From the NCBI RefSeq assembly GCF_021271205.1, contig NZ_JAIWKS010000001.1:62001-126000 (forward strand): a stretch of DNA of 64,000 nt, given 5' to 3'. Positions 55,230-64,000 of this stretch are shown piece by piece. The notes beneath the pieces are model-generated. The model made no database searches, was not told the DNA's origin, and saw only the letters and a list, made by a program, of their open reading frames with translations. How positions within the stretch are numbered: the first letter of the stretch is position 1; every line of letters begins with the position of its first letter. Both the position numbers and the translations under genes were made by a program. This DNA comes from Pseudomonas uvaldensis. Its GTDB lineage: Bacteria; Pseudomonadota; Gammaproteobacteria; Pseudomonadales; Pseudomonadaceae.

Positions 55230-56048
55230 TCAGAGAAGCCCCGCCAGTACAGGGCGCAACAGTTCTCGTGGCGGCACGCGCAGCCCGAATTCACTTTCCA
55301 GCACATCGATCAGTTCATCGGCATCGGTGATCTCCCGCCGCTCGCTCTCCTGCCCCAACCGATGCAAGGCGTAGCTGTTGCCATTGAGGGTCTTGCGCAG
55401 GCCATCACCGGTGCGGGACACCATTAATCGCCCCATGAATGGAGAGTCGGGGTGGCTACTGACATACCAATTGCCCACGATGTAGTCGATGTCTTCCTGG
55501 CGTTGCAGGTCGAACAGGTACATCGGTCGCCATTCCCCCGTCACGTTGGCCCGCAGGAGGTAGCCGTCTGGATGATCTTCAATACGGTACGGCTCGTGGG
55601 GAGTGGCCTGGATGTCGCGACTGTCCAGTAGCAAAGGGCCGGTAGGCACCATGCCGCCAAAGCCGACATCAGTGATATAGCGCACGCCATCCAGCGTCAC
55701 CAGGCTGAGACGGTGGGTGCGGGCGGGCCAGGCCCCCTCGGGAGCGGTCATCACCACCCGTCCGGTGATGCCGCGGGCATCGAAGCCCAGTGCCTGCAAC
55801 AACGCCAGGAATAATTGATTGAGTTCGTAACAGTAACCGCCACGTCCTTGATCGAGGATTTTTCGCTCCACCGATTCGAGATCGATAGGCACCGGCTGAC
55901 GCAGCAGCGTCGAGAGTGTTTCGAAGGGGAATTCGGCCGTGTGGCGCCATTGAAGCTTGCGCAAGGTGTCGAGGGTCGGCGCCGGGGGCGCGTCGAAGCC
56001 CAGGCGTTTGAGATAACGGCCCGTATCGCTCAGTCGTGGGGTGTCCAT
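55230..56048 (-). CDS. Arylamine N-acetyltransferase
   Basis: The protein has 272 residues. The catalytic triad is visible: Cys ~73 in RGGYCYELN, His ~112 in THRLSLV and Asp ~127 in DVGFGG. The N-terminus has the family's FPFETLSTLL. It transfers acetyl from acetyl-CoA to arylamines and hydrazines in the cytoplasm. It stands alone. Confidence 0.92.
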   Translation of the reverse strand: MDTPRLSDTGRYLKRLGFDAPPAPTLDTLRKLQWRHTAEFPFETLSTLLRQPVPIDLESVERKILDQGRGGYCYELNQLFLALLQALGFDARGITGRVVMTAPEGAWPARTHRLSLVTLDGVRYITDVGFGGMVPTGPLLLDSRDIQATPHEPYRIEDHPDGYLLRANVTGEWRPMYLFDLQRQEDIDYIVGNWYVSSHPDSPFMGRLMVSRTGDGLRKTLNGNSYALHRLGQESERREITDADELIDVLESEFGLRVPPRELLRPVLAGLL

Positions 56049-56144
56049 GAGGGTGTCCTTTCCTGGTCCAGCGCAGGCCTACAGTAAGCCAGCTGCTGTC
56101 GGCAGCAGGTATAAGGCATTGTTCCGGCGACGACAATAACCCGT

Positions 56145-56939
56145 TCAGCGCCGCTTGCGCGAAGCCAGCCGGATCCAGGTAGGCGCATGATCGCTGGGAT
56201 GAGGCTGGTTCCTGACCCAGGCGTCCACGCCCGCCTCGCTCAAATAAGGGCTCGCCGCCGGGTTGAGCAGCAGGTGATCGATACGCAGCCCCGAATTTTT
56301 CTGCCAATGCTGACGGAAATAGTCCCAGAAGGTGTAGATCCGCTCCTGCGGATACAGATGACGCAACGCATCCGTCCATCCCTGATCGAGCAGCCGTTGA
56401 TAGCACTCGCGGCTTTCGGGCTGCAACAGCGCATCCTTGAGCCAGGAGCGCGGGTTGTAAATGTCCATGTCGGTGGGCACCACATTGTAATCACCGGCGA
56501 GTACCACCGGATGTTCGCTGGCCTGTAAATCTTGGGCGTAGTCGATCAGCCGTTCGAACCATGCCAGCTTGTAGTCGAACTTCGGGCCCGGCTGCGGGTT
56601 GCCGTTGGGCAGGTAGAGGCACCCCACCAGGACGCCATGCACAGCGGCCTCCAGATAACGGCTGTGACTGTCGTCATCTGCGCCGGGCAAGCCACGACGG
56701 CTCTCCAGCGGCTGCGCATCACGGGCCAGGATCGCGACGCCATTCCACGACGCCTGGCCATGCCAGATCGATCCGTACCCCACCGACTCCAGCTCCGCCG
56801 CCGGGAAATCCTTGTCGGCTGCCTTGAGCTCCTGCAGACAGACAATGTCTGGGCCCTCCCGCTCCAGCCATTCCAGCAGGTTGGGCAACCGGGCCCGGAT
56901 GCCGTTGATATTAAAGGTCGCGATACGCAGATTTTTCAT
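56145..56939 (-). CDS. xthA: Exonuclease III-family AP endonuclease
   Basis: The protein has 264 residues from MKNLRIATFNING at 56939. The metal and catalytic residues are in LQELKA (Glu ~34), GDYNVVPTDMDI (Asp, Asn ~150), LRIDHLLL and PSDHAP (final Asp-His). It repairs abasic sites and removes 3' blocks. A longer in-frame start at 56966 is less likely. Confidence 0.9.
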   Translation of the reverse strand: MKNLRIATFNINGIRARLPNLLEWLEREGPDIVCLQELKAADKDFPAAELESVGYGSIWHGQASWNGVAILARDAQPLESRRGLPGADDDSHSRYLEAAVHGVLVGCLYLPNGNPQPGPKFDYKLAWFERLIDYAQDLQASEHPVVLAGDYNVVPTDMDIYNPRSWLKDALLQPESRECYQRLLDQGWTDALRHLYPQERIYTFWDYFRQHWQKNSGLRIDHLLLNPAASPYLSEAGVDAWVRNQPHPSDHAPTWIRLASRKRR

Positions 56940-57008
56940 GGGCCGGAACTCGAAATGCCAGGACACTCACCTGTGACCGATAAAAAACCGCAGTGGTTGC
57001 AACGGCTT

Positions 57009-59579
57009 TCAGGAGCTCGATGAAGGTCGATCGCTATCCAGCAGGCGCGCGAACGCGGCCTTATCGATTGGACGACTGAGGAAATAACCCTGAACCTCAT
57101 GGCATTGGTCCGATCCCAGCGAACCGAGCTGGGCCAGGGTTTCCACCCCTTCGGCCGTGACGGTCAGGCCCATCGCCTTGCCCAGATTGATGATCGCCTG
57201 CACCACCGCCCGATCGTTGCTGCTGTTGCTCATGGATGCAATGAAGCGCTTGTCGATCTTGATGCCGTCGAACGGATAAGTTCGCAGGTAACCGAGCGAC
57301 GAATAACCGGTGCCGAAATCGTCCATGTTCAAACGTACGCCCAGTTCCTTCAGGGCGTTCATGACCTGGAGGGCTCCGTCCACATCGTTGAGCATCACGT
57401 TCTCGGTAATTTCGAGTTCCAGGCGACTGGCCGGGAAATGGGTTTCGATCAGCACCTGGCGCACGTCCTCGACGACGTTGCTGCGCTCGAATTGCGCGGG
57501 CGAGAGATTGACCGAGACCATCAGATCCCCCGGCCAGGTCAGCGCGGTTTCGCAAGCCTCGCGCAGCACCCAGCGCGAAAGCGGAACGATGAGGTCGGTT
57601 TGTTCGGCCAAGGGAATGAAGGCATCCGGGCCCAGCAAGCCCTGGGTCGGATGCTGCCAACGCACCAGCGACTCGACGGCAACGATTTCGCGACCATCGA
57701 CCTTGTAGCGAGGCTGGAAATGCAGGACGAATTCGTTTTTCTTGAGAGCCTGGCGCAGATCGCTTTCCAACTGGCGTCGGTGCTGGATCTGATCGTTCAT
57801 TTGTGGCGCAAAGTAGCACCAGGTTTTCTTGCCCTCGGACTTTGCCTGATACATGGCAATGTCAGCGCAACGGATCAATTCTCCGGGAATATAGCCTTGG
57901 CGACGGCTCACCGCGATGCCGATGCTGGCGCCGATGTGCAGGGCGTGGGTCTCGTAGTGGATCGGTTGCTGCAAGCTGTTGATCAGTCGCTCGCAGAATC
58001 GGTCGATCTCGGTGGTGTTTTCCATTCCGCTGAGCACCACGACGAACTCATCGCCTCCCAACCGTGCCACCAGGTCCTGGTCACGGGTGCTGTCGCGCAG
58101 CCGTTGCGCCACCTCCAGCAGCACCGCATCGCCCGCCGGGTGGCCGAGGGAGTCGTTGATCGGCTTGAAATTGTCCAGGTCCACCACCAGCAGGGTCAAG
58201 GGTGCGGAATGCTCCTTGGCGAGCAGCGCATCATCCAGGTACCGCGCCAGTTTGTTGCGGTTCGGCAGGCCGGTCAGCGCATCGTGCAATGACAAATGCT
58301 GGACCTGGGCATGAGCTGCCACCTCATCGGTGATGTCGCTGGCAGTACCTCGATACCCTGCCGTCTCTCCCTTGTCCAGGATCGGTCGCGCCGATACCCG
58401 ACAAAAGCGCAATTGCCCGGAATGGTCGCGGTAGGAGCAACGCAGGTTGCTGACGTTATGTTCCTCCGTCAGATTGCTCAGCCATAGGGCAATCGGTGTC
58501 GTGTCGCAGAACAACAGCTGTTCGATGTCTTGCCCCAGCCACTGCCGGTCGGAAAACCCCGTGACCGCATTGAAGCGTCCCGATAAGTAAGTGATGCGGC
58601 GCTGGCTGTCGATCTCCCAAATCCAATCGGATGCCGCCTCGGCCACAGCGCGGAAACGTTCTTCACTGGCTTCCAGAGCCCGGGTCGACTTTTCCAGGCT
58701 GTCATGGCTGGCATCCACATGCCGGGCCGCGCGCATGGCATAGCGGAAAAACCAGGCGGTAAGCAGCGCCAGGATCAACAGTGCCCCACCCAGCGGCGGG
58801 ATCAGGGACCAGAGCAATTGCCGGCCCGGCCGTTCGAGCCGGGACACCAGGCTGTAGCCGGTACTGTCCAGCGGCACCGCCGGCTGGCCTGGTTCAAGTG
58901 CCGTGTCCTGTTTGAGATTCAGATCGATGAGGCCATAGCTCTTGCCCAGTTTGCGCAGCTTGACGGGCGTCAGTTGATCGACAAATAACAGGATCGACGC
59001 TCCCCTGGGATCGATCCGTGGACGCTCGTCGTTGGGCACGATCACCGCCGCGGTGACGATGGCTGGCCAGCCTTCGAACAAGGTATAGCGGATCTGGGGC
59101 ATGGTCAGGTCGGCTTGCCCCTGGAGCTGTTCCACCAGCTCCTTCAATGGCATTTCCATGTAAGCCGACACGTCGGCCTGGAGAGGCTGCCCTCGTATCA
59201 AGGCGTACTTGGTGCGCTCGCGATCAATGACGAACACGCCTTCGTATTCGTCATTGGTAAACAGTGTCCTGCCCATGTTCTGGTCGGCGTAGGCCCATTG
59301 CACATCCACCTCGCCATTGAGATGTTCATAGGCTGTGGTCCAAAAGGCATAGCTGGTGATGTAGTTTTTGGAGGCGGTGATGCGGTTCTGGACGGCGCGC
59401 TCGGTGTAGAAGTGTGTTTTGCGCACATCCTCGGTGTCCAGATCGCCCGCGATCTCGAATAACGCCGCTGCCGTCAGCAGCACGCCGAGGACAAACAGTC
59501 CTGCCACCGCGGCCACCAGGCGACGGGTAATGGGGGTATGGCGCGTGGTGTTTGAAAGCGTATCGGCAGAAGTGTCCAT
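57009..59579 (-). CDS. CHASE4-PAS-GGDEF-EAL c-di-GMP enzyme
   Basis: The protein has 856 residues. Two membrane helices (~20-42 and ~255-275) enclose a periplasmic CHASE4 sensor. A PAS domain is at ~300-415, GGDEF at ~425-590 with intact RLGGDEF and the inhibitory site RDQD five residues before it, and EAL at ~605-850. The EAL signature reads ESL (VESLVRW), while the other metal ligands are kept (NLSPAQF, EITENV, DDFGTGYSS, EGVET). It may make and degrade c-di-GMP at the inner membrane. It is 75 bases from the second cyclase gene and on the same strand. Confidence 0.92.
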   Translation of the reverse strand: MDTSADTLSNTTRHTPITRRLVAAVAGLFVLGVLLTAAALFEIAGDLDTEDVRKTHFYTERAVQNRITASKNYITSYAFWTTAYEHLNGEVDVQWAYADQNMGRTLFTNDEYEGVFVIDRERTKYALIRGQPLQADVSAYMEMPLKELVEQLQGQADLTMPQIRYTLFEGWPAIVTAAVIVPNDERPRIDPRGASILLFVDQLTPVKLRKLGKSYGLIDLNLKQDTALEPGQPAVPLDSTGYSLVSRLERPGRQLLWSLIPPLGGALLILALLTAWFFRYAMRAARHVDASHDSLEKSTRALEASEERFRAVAEAASDWIWEIDSQRRITYLSGRFNAVTGFSDRQWLGQDIEQLLFCDTTPIALWLSNLTEEHNVSNLRCSYRDHSGQLRFCRVSARPILDKGETAGYRGTASDITDEVAAHAQVQHLSLHDALTGLPNRNKLARYLDDALLAKEHSAPLTLLVVDLDNFKPINDSLGHPAGDAVLLEVAQRLRDSTRDQDLVARLGGDEFVVVLSGMENTTEIDRFCERLINSLQQPIHYETHALHIGASIGIAVSRRQGYIPGELIRCADIAMYQAKSEGKKTWCYFAPQMNDQIQHRRQLESDLRQALKKNEFVLHFQPRYKVDGREIVAVESLVRWQHPTQGLLGPDAFIPLAEQTDLIVPLSRWVLREACETALTWPGDLMVSVNLSPAQFERSNVVEDVRQVLIETHFPASRLELEITENVMLNDVDGALQVMNALKELGVRLNMDDFGTGYSSLGYLRTYPFDGIKIDKRFIASMSNSSNDRAVVQAIINLGKAMGLTVTAEGVETLAQLGSLGSDQCHEVQGYFLSRPIDKAAFARLLDSDRPSSSS

Positions 59580-59654
59580 TCATCTGTTCCTGGGCTTCGA
59601 CGCTTGCTTCGATGTGCAGTTGACCGTTGCCCGCCGTCGATGACTCCCACGAAC

Positions 59655-61253
59655 TCAACGATCGGAGCGCTCCAGCACATCTCGCCCGTCTTCCGTCGGC
59701 CACACCGCCACGCGATTGCGACCGCTGTGCTTGGCCTGGTAAAGGGCGGCATCCGCCCTCTGGATGAAGACCTCGGTGCTGTCGAGGCTGCTCGGCACAA
59801 AAGCATAGCAGCCCAGGCTCACCGTCAGGTAACCGGTCGGGGAACCAGCGTGTGTGATGTGCTTTTCGATCAGGTTGCTGCGGATTTGCTCGGCCAGCGT
59901 CACGGCGCCCTGCAGGTTGGTATCGGGAAGCAATACCGCGAACTCCTCTCCACCGTAGCGCACCGCCAGGTCCGCCTTGCGATGACAGCAACCCTTGAGC
60001 ACTTGCGCCACCTCCGCCAGGCAATGATCCCCGGCCACGTGCCCATAGGTATCGTTGTAACGTTTGAAGAAGTCGATATCGAGCAAAATCAGGCTGAGCG
60101 AACTGCGCTGGCGGGCGCCCCGGCCGAACTCGATGTCCAGGGCCCGCTCGAACAACCGCCGATTCGCCAGCCCCGTCAAGCTGTCGTGAGTAGCGATCAA
60201 TCGCAAGGTTTCCTGGGCCTTGCGCAGATCGGCCTCAATCCGCTCGCTGTTACGCACCTGTCGTACGAAGACCCAACCGAACAGACAAATGCCGATCACC
60301 ACCAGGGCCACGATCAGAGTGGATTGAAAGGCCTTGGCATACCAGCCCGCCAGGATCGACTGCTTGGACATCGCCACGGAGACCATCAACGGATAGGCCT
60401 GCAAATGTTGATGATCGTATAGCCGGACGACACCGTCGGTGGTGGAGCGGATCATCGCCCGGTGAGGCTCCTTTTCCTGCGGGTCATGCCGAAAAAGACG
60501 TTCCTGGGCCAGGAAACGGCCGATCATCGCCTCATCGAATGGCCGGCGGGCCAACAGCGTTCCATCGGACAAGGTGAGGACCATCTCGCCCTTGTCGTCG
60601 AGGTTGAAACTTTTGAAGAATCTATCGAAGTACGACATCTTGATCCCAGCCATCAGCACGCCCTGGAAGTTGCCGTCCTGATCATTCAGGCGTCGGGATA
60701 TGGGGATGATCCAATCGCCATTTTGCCGGCTGCGGATCGCCGGCCCGATATGGGCGATCAGGGAGGCATTCTGCTGATGGAAGGTGAAGTATTCCCGGTC
60801 CGCCACACCGTTTCCCCTCTTCAGATGATCGAAGGAGGTAACGACCCAGTGTCCGTGCTTGTCGAACAGAAACAGGCCATGCAACTGTTCCAGCGATAGC
60901 GCGCGCCGGGCAAAGACTTTCTGCAGACGCGGTTGCGTCGCCGGTCCGAATCCCTCGGCCTGGATCCAGTCCGTCAGGCTGTCCAACACCAGGTCGGCCT
61001 GCCGAAACGTATCCTGGGCCTGCTGGGCCATGGCCCAGGTCAGGTTGGCCGAGGCGATGCTTGCCGCTTCGAGGTCGTGCCGACGAGACTGCTCCAGTTG
61101 CAGGTACAGCAAACCGCACAGGCACAAGCAGACGGCCGCGATAAAGGCCACCGCTGCCTTTAGCAGCGGCAGACGCTTCAGGGCACCGCCAGGAGCATGG
61201 AGCGGATCATGGATGGGGATTGGCAAGCGAAGTCCTGGGGAGGGCAAAAACAT
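59655..61253 (-). CDS. Cache-domain diguanylate cyclase
   Basis: The protein has 532 residues from ATG 61253; upstream in-frame starts add improbable sequence. An N-terminal helix (~30-50), a periplasmic double-Cache sensor (~55-300, WVVTSFDHLKRGNGVADREY, split), a second helix (~310-330), then GGDEF at ~360-525 with GGEEF and RKAD as the inhibitory site. It makes c-di-GMP. It lies next to the CHASE4 enzyme, probably the same pathway branch. Confidence 0.9.
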   Translation of the reverse strand: MFLPSPGLRLPIPIHDPLHAPGGALKRLPLLKAAVAFIAAVCLCLCGLLYLQLEQSRRHDLEAASIASANLTWAMAQQAQDTFRQADLVLDSLTDWIQAEGFGPATQPRLQKVFARRALSLEQLHGLFLFDKHGHWVVTSFDHLKRGNGVADREYFTFHQQNASLIAHIGPAIRSRQNGDWIIPISRRLNDQDGNFQGVLMAGIKMSYFDRFFKSFNLDDKGEMVLTLSDGTLLARRPFDEAMIGRFLAQERLFRHDPQEKEPHRAMIRSTTDGVVRLYDHQHLQAYPLMVSVAMSKQSILAGWYAKAFQSTLIVALVVIGICLFGWVFVRQVRNSERIEADLRKAQETLRLIATHDSLTGLANRRLFERALDIEFGRGARQRSSLSLILLDIDFFKRYNDTYGHVAGDHCLAEVAQVLKGCCHRKADLAVRYGGEEFAVLLPDTNLQGAVTLAEQIRSNLIEKHITHAGSPTGYLTVSLGCYAFVPSSLDSTEVFIQRADAALYQAKHSGRNRVAVWPTEDGRDVLERSDR

Positions 61254-61394
61254 GAGCAAATCGCTCAAAGCCCTCAATATCCGTGAGCTTAGCCTACCGC
61301 TTGTAGGGCGGCAATTTGCCGTCGTGACGAAGACGATGGATGGCCTGATTGGATCCAAACCAGACCCCGCGTCGACACGCAGCCCCCGCGGGAA

Positions 61395-62054
61395 TCACCG
61401 TACCGGCGGTACGCGGATCTCCCCTGCCCGACATTGCGTCCTGACACCCTTGCCGCATGCGCTGAAACTCAGGTCCTTGTCCATGCACACCCGCACTTCC
61501 GACAATTGCGGGCCACTGCAAATAACGGCGATTCCTTTATCCGGGATACCTGGATTGCTCTGTCGAAACAACCGGGCAATCTCCTCGGCTTCAAAATAAT
61601 AGGAGGAATTGAGTGGCTGCAATTGCGGTGGAATCTTCACCGCATCGAGTGCCTTGTCGGAGGCTTGCAGATAGCCCATGGCGCCCAGACCACTGCACGT
61701 GCCGTGCTTGGACCATTCATGCTCCAGCAGCTTTGGCGTAGGGAACAGTGTCAGTCCCTTTGCCCGCTCGGCGGCCGTCAACGACACCCTCGGCTCGCAG
61801 GATTGCGGCCATCCCCCCTTGGCATATTGCGGCCAGAGACCGTGGAGCACGAAGCCGTAGCCTTTGCCGGAGCATTGCGTATCGTTTTGGTGAGTCAGGC
61901 AGAAGGTCGGTGACCAGGACAACGACAGGACGTAGTAATCGAATACGCCCGCGACGGATTCCGCCCGTGCGTTGCGCGACTCACGGGCATTGCCCGTACC
62001 GATGAAACCTGACGTGAGCGCAAGTAATACAACAATCATTAAACGGTGTTTCAT
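61395..62054 (-). CDS. Secreted ribonuclease T2 family
   Basis: The protein has 219 residues from MKHRLMIVV at 62054, with a signal peptide (LLALTSGFIGTGNA). The two catalytic blocks are FVLHGLWPQY (~75) and HEWSKHGTC (~120), with both His and the Glu present, and several Cys for disulfides. It degrades RNA in the periplasm or outside. It is like E. coli RNase I. Confidence 0.92.
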   Translation of the reverse strand: MKHRLMIVVLLALTSGFIGTGNARESRNARAESVAGVFDYYVLSLSWSPTFCLTHQNDTQCSGKGYGFVLHGLWPQYAKGGWPQSCEPRVSLTAAERAKGLTLFPTPKLLEHEWSKHGTCSGLGAMGYLQASDKALDAVKIPPQLQPLNSSYYFEAEEIARLFRQSNPGIPDKGIAVICSGPQLSEVRVCMDKDLSFSACGKGVRTQCRAGEIRVPPVR

Positions 62055-62239
62055 TGACCCACTCCTTGGGCTGCGTTGGAAATAACCATGACGACGTTCC
62101 GGGCGGTGATTGTTCCAGGGCTGTGTTTCAACCCCATGAAGGGACGTGTTATTTACAGGTAAACCTCGCCTGGGGCTATCCAAATTGCGTTACGCCCCAT
62201 AACGTAGTTCGTCCTTGGCCCTCAGGCATCCCAACGCCC

Positions 62240-63583
62240 ATGAATAAACTGCCTAACCCCGTCGATGGTCCCTCGGCTGTCAGCCTGCGCGAAGCTTTCC
62301 GGTTCTGGCTCAAGCTGGGCTTTATCAGTTTTGGTGGGCCGGCGGGGCAGATTTCGATCATGCATCAGGAACTGGTGGAACGTCGGCGCTGGATTTCCGA
62401 GCGGCGTTTCCTGCATGCCCTGAATTACTGCATGCTGCTGCCGGGACCCGAGGCGCAACAATTGGCGACCTATCTGGGTTGGCTGATGCACCGCGGCTGG
62501 GGTGGGGTCATCGCCGGGGCGCTGTTCGTGTTGCCTTCGCTGTTCATCCTCATCACCTTGTCCTGGTTGTATGTCGCCTTTGGCGAAGTCCCGGTGGTGG
62601 CGGGAATCTTCTACGGCATCAAGCCGGCCGTGACGGCGATCGTGGTGCATGCTGCCCACCGCATAGGCTCCCGCGCGCTCAAGAACAATTGGCTGTGGGC
62701 AATCGCCGCGGCGTCGTTTACCGCCATATTCGCGTTCAATCTGCCCTTCCCGCTGATTGTTCTGAGTGCCGCTGTGATCGGTTACCTGGGTGGTCGCTGG
62801 GTCCCGGAAAAATTCAGCCTGGGCGGTCACGACACGAGCCATCGCTCCTATGGCCCGGCCTTGATCGACGACGACACTCCGACCCCGGACCATGCACGGT
62901 TCAGCGCCCTCAGGCTCATTCGCCTGGCGGTCATCGGCGCCCTGCTGTGGGCGTTACCGATGGGCCTGCTGACCGTGGCGTTCGGCTGGGAAGGCACGTT
63001 TACACAAATGGCCTGGTTCTTCACCAAGGCCGCGCTGCTGACCTTCGGCGGCGCCTACGCGGTTTTGCCCTATGTGTATCAGGGCGCTGTCGCACACTTC
63101 GGCTGGCTGACGCCGACCCAGATGATCGACGGCCTGGCGCTCGGGGAAACCACGCCCGGCCCGTTGATCATGGTGGTGGCGTTCGTCGGTTTCGTCGGTG
63201 GATACGTGATGCAGGTGTTTGGCCCCGAGCAGGCTTTCCTCGCCGGCGCCGTCGCGGCCACCCTGGTGACCTGGTTCACCTTCCTGCCTTCCTTCCTGTT
63301 CATCCTGGCCGGAGGTCCGCTGGTAGAGTCGACTCACAACGCGTTGAAATTCACCGCACCGCTGACGGCCATTACCGCGGCCGTGGTCGGCGTGATCCTT
63401 AACCTCGCCTGTTTCTTCGGTTATCACGTACTGTGGCCCAATGGATTTGCGGGGGCACTGGATTGGCCATCGGCAGTCATCGCCCTGGCGGCGGCCGTTG
63501 CCCTGTTTCGCTACAAGCGTGGGGTGATCCAGGTGTTGGTGGCGTGCGGGTTGGCCGGGATGGCGGTGCATCTGTTGCGCTAG
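62240..63583 (+). CDS. chrA: Chromate transporter ChrA, two-domain
   Basis: The protein has 447 residues from ATG 62240. Two CHR domains: the first has LGFISFGGPAGQI (~35) and LLPGPEAQQLATYLG, the second FGGAYAVLPYV (~280) and LALGETTPGPLIM (~300). About 12 membrane segments in all. It exports chromate. A short REP-free intergenic region precedes it. Confidence 0.92.
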   Translation: MNKLPNPVDGPSAVSLREAFRFWLKLGFISFGGPAGQISIMHQELVERRRWISERRFLHALNYCMLLPGPEAQQLATYLGWLMHRGWGGVIAGALFVLPSLFILITLSWLYVAFGEVPVVAGIFYGIKPAVTAIVVHAAHRIGSRALKNNWLWAIAAASFTAIFAFNLPFPLIVLSAAVIGYLGGRWVPEKFSLGGHDTSHRSYGPALIDDDTPTPDHARFSALRLIRLAVIGALLWALPMGLLTVAFGWEGTFTQMAWFFTKAALLTFGGAYAVLPYVYQGAVAHFGWLTPTQMIDGLALGETTPGPLIMVVAFVGFVGGYVMQVFGPEQAFLAGAVAATLVTWFTFLPSFLFILAGGPLVESTHNALKFTAPLTAITAAVVGVILNLACFFGYHVLWPNGFAGALDWPSAVIALAAAVALFRYKRGVIQVLVACGLAGMAVHLLR

Positions 63584-63770
63584 GCCCTACAGACGAGCTG
63601 GGGCCGCCACCAATAAAATTGAACACCCTATCCTACCTGCAACCTAATCAGGTTCATGGCCCTGCCACGCCCTCGCGCAAAACGGCAAGGGCCCGAACCA
63701 GAACAGCAATGGCGCAACCGGACGAGCAACGCTGCGCACGGTTCCATTGCCTGGCGCAGGTGAACGACCC

Positions 63771-64000
63771 ATGGATTCAAACGCCCTCCCGTTCTTTACC
63801 GACACCCAACTGCTGGGAATCTCCGTTGCCAACTGGCTGCTCGCCTTCGGGGTGATGACGGCGAGTTTCATCATCGCCAGGGCAGGCGTCGGCTTTCTGC
63901 TCAGAAACGTGCGGACCCGGGCGCAAAAGCCCAACGCCCACGTCAGTCACATTGCCGTCGAGGTGCTGTCCAGCACCAGTAACACCTTGTTGCTGCTGGC
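63771..64000 (+). CDS. Mechanosensitive-channel-like membrane protein (3' end outside window)
   Basis: The frame starts ATG 63771 (CAGG 12 bases upstream) and is open to the right edge, 76 complete codons. The beginning (LLGISVANWLLAFGVMTASFI, split at the helix end) is a membrane helix followed by a basic loop RNVRTRAQKP and a second hydrophobic stretch, the pattern of short MscS-family proteins. The family is inferred from this fragment alone. Confidence 0.55.
   Translation, partial: MDSNALPFFTDTQLLGISVANWLLAFGVMTASFIIARAGVGFLLRNVRTRAQKPNAHVSHIAVEVLSSTSNTLLLL

Noticed and set aside
63630..63680. Possible thiamine-type riboswitch fragment (CCTAATCAGGTTCATGG)
   Set aside because: The conserved CTGAGA part of the thiamine element is absent, and the downstream gene is not a thiamine gene.

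Overview
The window looks like chromosomal DNA of a Pseudomonas of the fluorescens group. The grounds are high G+C, the gene order tig-clpP-clpX-lon-hupB-ppiD with folD and an Arg/His/Leu tRNA cluster next to it, many fluorescens-type REP palindromes (core GCGAGCNNGCTCGC with GTGGGAGC shoulders), and typical Pseudomonas paralogues (SstT, ChrA, NhaR, YceH, TerC, glycerol-type ABC operon). Species assignment is inference; no rRNA gene is present.

Layout. 1-11085 (+): the end of an exopolysaccharide locus, with a polymerase/ligase-like membrane protein, two family-2 glycosyltransferases, a NodB-type deacetylase, a Wzx-type flippase, a secreted glycoside-hydrolase-like protein, two duplicated GNAT-like proteins, a FemAB/GNAT protein and a ChbG-type deacetylase. 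The genes mostly overlap by a few bases and form one transcription unit; the polymer is not identifiable. 11105-12425: a small hydrophilic protein and an alpha/beta hydrolase. 12651-18585 (-): a six-gene glycerol-type ABC uptake operon (glpSTPQUV order). It lies divergent from a sigma-54 activator (18947-20797), and the shared intergenic region holds a sigma-54 promoter and a row of phased TGAAC half-sites.

21059-26628 (+): a compact probable specialised-metabolite cluster. It encodes an AMP-forming ligase, a methyltransferase-like protein, an acyl-CoA-dehydrogenase-fold oxygenase, a stand-alone ectoine-synthase-type cupin and an MFS exporter, preceded by a possible 26-residue peptide gene. 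I cannot match it to a named pathway, and it is the best candidate here for an undescribed system. 26650-31472: small secreted and lipoprotein genes, a nitrilase-fold protein that lacks the catalytic Cys, an AraC regulator and a 28-residue acidic protein beside AT-rich palindromes.

31643-43146: the protein quality-control core (ppiD, hupB, lon, clpX, clpP, tig, all -), a degenerate tRNA-Asp-like gene between hupB and ppiD, three normal tRNAs and folD. 43359-56939: mixed housekeeping genes (pbpG, a C39-fold pseudoenzyme, terC, nhaR, MFS efflux, sstT, DUF1993, yceH, a shikimate-dehydrogenase-like gene, a purine permease, arylamine N-acetyltransferase, exonuclease III). A 146-bp MITE lies between nhaR and the convergent MFS gene and supplies the stop codon of both. 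57009-63583: two c-di-GMP enzymes, an RNase T2 and a chromate transporter; the start of a mechanosensitive-channel gene runs off the right edge.
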